Origin: Acidocella sp. 35-58-6
GTDB taxonomy: Bacteria > Pseudomonadota > Alphaproteobacteria > Acetobacterales > Acetobacteraceae
DNA length: 9,807 bases
Assembly (NCBI GenBank): GCA_002281005.1
Contig: NCFD01000021.1
Coordinates: 1-9,807 of the forward strand
Direction: 5' to 3'
The position numbers were made by a program, and so were the translations under genes. The notes under the pieces are model-generated. The model saw only the letters and a list, made by a program, of their open reading frames with translations. It did no database searches and was not told the origin of the DNA. The stretch's first letter is position 1, and each line of letters opens with the position of its first letter. Shown here in pieces: positions 6,021-9,807 of the stretch.

Positions 6021-7436
6021 TTGGCGAAACCGACACATCAGTTTGTTTGTTCCGAATGTGGCACTGCCTACCCGAAATGGGCAGGCAAGTGCGAGATGTG
6101 CGGAGGGTGGAATACGCTGGAAGAGAGCGTCATGCCGAAAGCGCTGCCGGGCGGCATGAAGCCCAAGGTGAAAGCCGGGAAGATCGAGTTTTTTGGCCTT
6201 GCCGGGGTGAACCCGCCGCCGCCGCGGGTGCCGACCACCATTGTGGAATTTGACCGCGTGCTGGGCGGCGGGCTGGTGCCGGCTTCTGTTGTTTTGGTGG
6301 GTGGCGATCCGGGAATTGGTAAATCCACCTTGCTGCTGCAGGCGGGCGCTGCCTTGGGCCATGCCGGGAAACGGGTTTTGTATATTTCAGGCGAGGAATC
6401 CATCGATCAAATCCGGTTGCGGGCGGCGCGGCTGGGGCTGACCAAAGCCCCGATGGACCTCGCCGCGGCCACTCAGTTAGGCGATATTCTGGCCAGCTTC
6501 GCGCAGTTTCCCGATGCCTCGCTGGTGGTGATCGATTCGATCCAGACAATGTGGACCGAGGGGGTAGAATCCGCCCCCGGGTCAGTGAGTCAGGTGCGGG
6601 CGGCGGCGTTTGAACTGATCAGGGCTGCCAAGACACAAGGCTTTGCCCTGATGCTAGTAGGGCATGTCACGAAGGAGGGCAGCCTCGCCGGGCCGCGGGT
6701 GCTCGAGCACATGGTGGATGTGGTGTTGCATTTTGAAGGCGACCGTGGCCACCAATTCCGGATTTTGCGCGGCGTGAAAAACCGCTTTGGCGCCACTGAT
6801 GAAATTGGCGTGTTTGAAATGACCGGTGGCGGGCTGGCGGAAGTGGCCAATCCCTCGGCGCTGTTTTTGGCGGAACGGCGCGGCAATGTTTCGGGCAGCG
6901 CGGTGTTCGCCGGTCTTGAGGGCTCGCGCCCGGTACTGGTGGAAATTCAGGTATTGCTGGCACCGAACCCGGGTGGCTCGCCGCGCCGCTCGGTGATCGG
7001 CTGGGACTCCGGGCGGCTCTCAATGCTGCTGGCGGTGTTGGAAACCCGCTGCGGGCTGAAGCTGGCAATGAACGACGTGTATTTGAACGTGGCCGGTGGC
7101 CTGCGGGTGAGTGAACCAGCGGCGGACTTAGCGGTGGCGGCGGCACTGATCTCGGCGGCCTCCGATGTGCCGACTGACCCGCAGATGGTGTTTTTTGGTG
7201 AGATCGGGTTGTCGGGTGAATTACGCCAGGTGGCGCAGGCGGAGTTGCGGTTGAAGGAAGCCGCCAAGCTGGGCTTCGCGCAGGCGGCGTGCCCGAAGCG
7301 GGTGGCGGGAGGGGCTGCAAAAATCGCGGTGCCGAGCAGCCTGAAACTGCTTGAAATCGGCCATCTGACAGACCTTGTTGCCATAGTTACCCGTGGGTTA
7401 AAGCCGGGGTTAAAGCCGGATAGCGGGGGAGAATGA
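6021..7436 (+). CDS. radA: DNA repair and recombination protein RadA
   Basis: RadA (Sms) is a RecA-like ATPase that drives branch migration of recombination intermediates. The 471-residue protein has the complete architecture. An N-terminal C4 zinc finger uses C10, C13, C24 and C27 (CSEC...CEMC). The Walker A motif GDPGIGKST is at 95-103 with K101, and Walker B is VVIDS with D172. The RadA-specific KNRFG is at 253-257, and a C-terminal Lon-protease-like domain spans about 285-455 without proteolytic function in this family. The start is TTG 6021, because the protein must begin just before the zinc finger (MAKPTHQFVC matches the family start) and no ATG is available. The ribosome binding site is poor and the gene begins 6 bases after the previous stop, suggesting coupled translation. 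Confidence 0.95.
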   Translation: MAKPTHQFVCSECGTAYPKWAGKCEMCGGWNTLEESVMPKALPGGMKPKVKAGKIEFFGLAGVNPPPPRVPTTIVEFDRVLGGGLVPASVVLVGGDPGIGKSTLLLQAGAALGHAGKRVLYISGEESIDQIRLRAARLGLTKAPMDLAAATQLGDILASFAQFPDASLVVIDSIQTMWTEGVESAPGSVSQVRAAAFELIRAAKTQGFALMLVGHVTKEGSLAGPRVLEHMVDVVLHFEGDRGHQFRILRGVKNRFGATDEIGVFEMTGGGLAEVANPSALFLAERRGNVSGSAVFAGLEGSRPVLVEIQVLLAPNPGGSPRRSVIGWDSGRLSMLLAVLETRCGLKLAMNDVYLNVAGGLRVSEPAADLAVAAALISAASDVPTDPQMVFFGEIGLSGELRQVAQAELRLKEAAKLGFAQAACPKRVAGGAAKIAVPSSLKLLEIGHLTDLVAIVTRGLKPGLKPDSGGE

Positions 7437-7440
7437 GCTG

Positions 7441-8010
7441 ATGACGTGGGTAGATGGTGTGGCAATCGGCATTGTGGTGCTGTCAGCGGTGTTCTCGCTG
7501 GTGCGCGGCTTCGTGCGCGAAATGCTGGGGGTGTTCGCCTGGCTGGGCGCTATCTATGTGGCGCTGAAATCCTATGAGCTGGTGCAGCCTTATGTGGCCA
7601 GCGTGCTGCCCGCGAAAAACCTGGTGGTGCCGGTTTCCATCGGCGTGGTGTTTATCGTGGTGTTGATCGTGTTGAGTATTCTGAGCGCCTGGATCGGCGG
7701 CATGGTGCGCGAATCATCGCTCTCCGGGCTGGACCGTTCGCTCGGGCTGGTGTTTGGCGTGGCGCGCGGCGGGTTTATTTTATGCCTCGGCTATATTGGG
7801 CTTTCGATGTTTGTGATGCCGAACGAATGGCCGCTGCCGGTGCTGAATTCGCGGGTGCTGCCGTATGCTTACCAGGGCGCGAGTGAGCTGGCCGGGCTGC
7901 TGCCGAAGGCTTATCAGCCGAATGTGCTGCCAATTCCGACCCCGGCGACACCCAGTGCGGGGGCGCTGATGCAGCAGCCGGTGGCGGGGAGTGCGCTGCG
8001 GCAAGAGTAG
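7441..8010 (+). CDS. cvpA: CvpA family inner-membrane protein
   Basis: CvpA is a small integral membrane protein first tied to colicin V production in E. coli, where it also lies next to purF. Its molecular role is poorly defined, with reported links to envelope stress tolerance. The 189 residues show four membrane helices at about 6-20, 28-44, 62-85 and 103-124. Conserved features are WVDGVAIGIVVLSAVFSLVRG at the N-terminus and LDRSLGLVFGVARGGF (97-112) before the last helix. A proline/alanine-rich tail of about 40 residues follows and is probably disordered. GGGGGAGA about 9 bases upstream serves as ribosome binding site, overlapping the end of radA. The radA-cvpA-purF order supports the call. 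Confidence 0.9.
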   Translation: MTWVDGVAIGIVVLSAVFSLVRGFVREMLGVFAWLGAIYVALKSYELVQPYVASVLPAKNLVVPVSIGVVFIVVLIVLSILSAWIGGMVRESSLSGLDRSLGLVFGVARGGFILCLGYIGLSMFVMPNEWPLPVLNSRVLPYAYQGASELAGLLPKAYQPNVLPIPTPATPSAGALMQQPVAGSALRQE

Positions 8011-8064
8011 CGTTGCACAAACGCGGCTCGACATCATCCTGTCATAAGTTTAATTGAGGCGCGC

Positions 8065-9549
8065 TTGCTGCAGGCTGGCGGGCGGGGGTGCTGCAAATTG
8101 ATCGATGATGACAAACCGCATGAGGAATGTGGCGTTTTTGGCGTGTGGAACGTCACTGACGCTGCCGCCATAACCGCTTTGGGGCTTCATGCCCTGCAGC
8201 ATCGTGGTCAGGAGGCTACCGGGATCGTCACGCATGACGGTGTGCGGTTCCATTCGCATAAGGGCCTCGGCCTGGTGGGCGACAATTACGGTGACGCCAA
8301 GGTGATGGCCGGGCTGCCGGGCGCGCGCGCCATCGGTCACAACCGCTACGCGACCACCGGTGAGACGGTGTTGCGCAATGTGCAGCCGCTGTTTGCGGAA
8401 TTTGAATTTGGCGGGTTTGCGGTGGGGCATAATGGCAACCTCACCAACGCGCATACGCTGCGCAAGGCGCTGACCCGGCGCGGCTGTTTGTTCCAGTCCA
8501 CCATGGATTCGGAAGTGTTTGTGCATCTCATCGCCATCAGCCTGTATGCCAATGTGATCGACCGGCTGATTGATGCGATCAAGCAGGTGATCGGCGCATA
8601 TTCACTGGTGGCGCTGACCAACGAGCAACTGATCGGTGTGCGCGACCCGTTAGGGGTGCGGCCTTTGGTGCTGGGGCGGATGCATGGTGCCGATGGTAAT
8701 GCCGGCTGGGTGTTGGCCTCTGAATCCTGCGGGCTGGATATTGTGGGGGCGGATTTTATCCGGGATGTGGATCCCGGTGAGATTGTAGTGATCGACTCCG
8801 CGGGTGTGCAGAGTATCAAGCCATTTGCGCCGCAGCCGCCGCGTTTTTGCGTGTTTGAGTATATTTATTTTGCCCGGCCCGATTCGGTGATGGAGGGCAC
8901 CTCGATTTACAGCGCCCGTAAGCTGATAGGGGCGCAACTGGCGCGTGAGGCGCCGATTGCCGCGGATGTTATTGTGCCAGTGCCGGATTCCGGCGTGCCG
9001 GCTGCCATGGGCTTTGCCGAACAGAGCGGGATTGCTTTTGAACTCGGGATTATCCGTAACCATTACGTGGGCCGGACCTTTATTGAACCCACCGACCAGA
9101 TCAGGCATCTGGGGGTGCGGCTAAAGCATTCGGCAAATCGTGCCATTTTAGAGGGCAAGCGCGTGGTGCTGGTGGATGATAGCATCGTGCGCGGCACCAC
9201 CAGCCAGAAAATCGTGGAAATGGTGCGGGCGGCGGGTGCTGCCGAGGTGCATATGCGCATCGCCGGGCCGCCCACCACGCATTCATGTTTTTACGGGATC
9301 GACACGCCAGAGCGTGGCAAATTGCTGGCAGCGCGCAATAATGTGGCAGAAATGGCAGCGCTTATCGGCGTGGACAGCTTGGCGTTCATCTCCATCGAGG
9401 GGCTGTACCAGGCGCTGGGCAAGCCTGGCCGTGATGATAAGGCGCCAGCATTTTGCGATGCCTGTTTTACCGGCGATTACCCAATTGCGCTAACCGACCA
9501 TTTGCAGCCGCAAAGTGCGCAGCTGAACTTGTTGGCGGAATTAACCTAA
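8065..9549 (+). CDS. purF: Amidophosphoribosyltransferase, 4Fe-4S type with propeptide
   Basis: PurF catalyses the first committed purine step: PRPP plus glutamine gives phosphoribosylamine. The N-terminal glutaminase half uses Cys22 (EECGVFGVW) as nucleophile after removal of a propeptide. HNRYATTG and GHNGNLTN are its glutamine-site motifs. The C-terminal half carries the PRPP motif VVLVDDSIVRGTT (367-379). C262, C408, C464 and C467 sit where the Bacillus-type enzyme binds a 4Fe-4S cluster, so an iron-sulfur form is expected; E. coli PurF lacks this cluster. The start is uncertain. TTG 8065 has GAGG 5 bases upstream and gives a 21-residue propeptide. TTG 8098, preceded by a G-run, would leave MIDDDKPHEE, close to the usual propeptide length. 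The gene is 54 bases after cvpA, with no convincing terminator or promoter between them. Confidence 0.95.
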   Translation: MLQAGGRGCCKLIDDDKPHEECGVFGVWNVTDAAAITALGLHALQHRGQEATGIVTHDGVRFHSHKGLGLVGDNYGDAKVMAGLPGARAIGHNRYATTGETVLRNVQPLFAEFEFGGFAVGHNGNLTNAHTLRKALTRRGCLFQSTMDSEVFVHLIAISLYANVIDRLIDAIKQVIGAYSLVALTNEQLIGVRDPLGVRPLVLGRMHGADGNAGWVLASESCGLDIVGADFIRDVDPGEIVVIDSAGVQSIKPFAPQPPRFCVFEYIYFARPDSVMEGTSIYSARKLIGAQLAREAPIAADVIVPVPDSGVPAAMGFAEQSGIAFELGIIRNHYVGRTFIEPTDQIRHLGVRLKHSANRAILEGKRVVLVDDSIVRGTTSQKIVEMVRAAGAAEVHMRIAGPPTTHSCFYGIDTPERGKLLAARNNVAEMAALIGVDSLAFISIEGLYQALGKPGRDDKAPAFCDACFTGDYPIALTDHLQPQSAQLNLLAELT

Positions 9550-9553
9550 AGCC

Positions 9554-9807
9554 ATGATTTATCTGTACGTCGCCATAGGTGGGGCGCTGGGCAGTATGGC
9601 GCGGTTCTGGGCGGCCAATCGCATGGCGATTCTCACCGGCCCGGCGTTTCCGTGGGGCACCTTGCTGATCAACATTATCGGCTCGTTCGTCATCAGCTTT
9701 TTTGGCATGTTGGCGGGGCCGGGGATGCGCCTTGGGGTACCCTATGAGGTGCGGGTGTTTGTAACCGTGGGGATATGCGGCGGGTTCACCACGTTTTCAT
9801 CGTTTAG
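9554..9807 (+). CDS. crcB: Fluoride ion channel CrcB/FluC (N-terminal part, truncated by window edge)
   Basis: The frame opens at ATG 9554, 4 bases after the purF stop, and continues past the window end; 84 residues are visible. CrcB/FluC proteins are small dual-topology membrane channels that export fluoride. Family features are GGALGSMARF (9-18), PWGTLLINIIGSF (33-45) with the conserved N40, and GGFTTFSSF (76-84), which contains the phenylalanine and threonine residues of the fluoride pore. Three hydrophobic helices are covered; a fourth should lie beyond the window. Close spacing suggests read-through from purF. The 4-base gap holds no fluoride riboswitch, so fluoride-responsive control at this position is unlikely. 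Confidence 0.93.
   Translation, partial: MIYLYVAIGGALGSMARFWAANRMAILTGPAFPWGTLLINIIGSFVISFFGMLAGPGMRLGVPYEVRVFVTVGICGGFTTFSSF

Noticed and set aside
6667..7320. 217-codon open frame on the minus strand
   Set aside because: It is antisense to radA, whose motifs are unmistakable. The proline/arginine/serine-rich content marks it as a shadow frame.
8010..8024. Possible terminator between cvpA and purF (GCGTT / AACGC hairpin)
   Set aside because: It has only a 5-bp stem with a 5-base loop and no T-run follows. It is too weak to call, and no good promoter follows.
9547..9556. Fluoride riboswitch before crcB
   Set aside because: Only 4 bases separate the purF stop from the crcB start, so there is no room for one.
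1..9807. Mobile element, defence system, CRISPR array or phage genes
   Set aside because: No transposase, integrase, direct-repeat array or tRNA-flanked junction is visible. Every gene but two fits a known housekeeping family, and base composition looks even throughout.

Overview
The window looks like ordinary chromosomal DNA from an alphaproteobacterium. It is GC-rich, densely packed, and uses several TTG starts. The best guess is the Rhodospirillales/Acetobacteraceae side. That placement is inference, based on the style of the proteins and on two neighbourhoods familiar from alphaproteobacteria: pgsA next to moaD/moaE, and radA-cvpA-purF. Apart from the first gene, every gene is on the + strand. 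I see no RNA genes, CRISPR arrays, insertion sequences or phage genes. No gene-free stretch exceeds about 100 bases.

Region 1 (1-3061) concerns molybdenum. A leftward, truncated gene for an exported molybdate/tungstate-type binding protein diverges from a small ModE-type regulator. A 36-bp imperfect palindrome (400-435) lies in the gap between them and is the likely operator. Rightward follow pgsA (phosphatidylglycerolphosphate synthase), mobB, a small unrecognised proline-rich lipoprotein, moaD and moaE. The last three genes are joined by one-base TAATG stop/start overlaps. Together these genes would sense and import the oxyanion, make the dithiolene sulfurs of molybdopterin (MoaD/MoaE), and assist nucleotide attachment (MobB). 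pgsA is a phospholipid gene that shares the neighbourhood.

Region 2 (3062-4416) holds metY, an O-acetylhomoserine sulfhydrylase with its own strong ribosome binding site, followed by a small stem-loop.

Region 3 (4403-9807) reads as one long purine/housekeeping run: apt (adenine salvage, possibly on a leaderless mRNA), an orphan periplasmic-receptor-like protein of the TctC/Bug type, radA (recombination ATPase), cvpA (membrane protein), purF (first committed step of purine synthesis, with all four cysteines expected for a 4Fe-4S cluster), and the start of crcB/fluC (fluoride channel), cut by the window edge.

I found no clear new multi-gene system. The items most worth a second look are the palindrome between the molybdate genes, the lipoprotein embedded and translationally coupled in the molybdopterin operon, and the orphan receptor-like protein between apt and radA.
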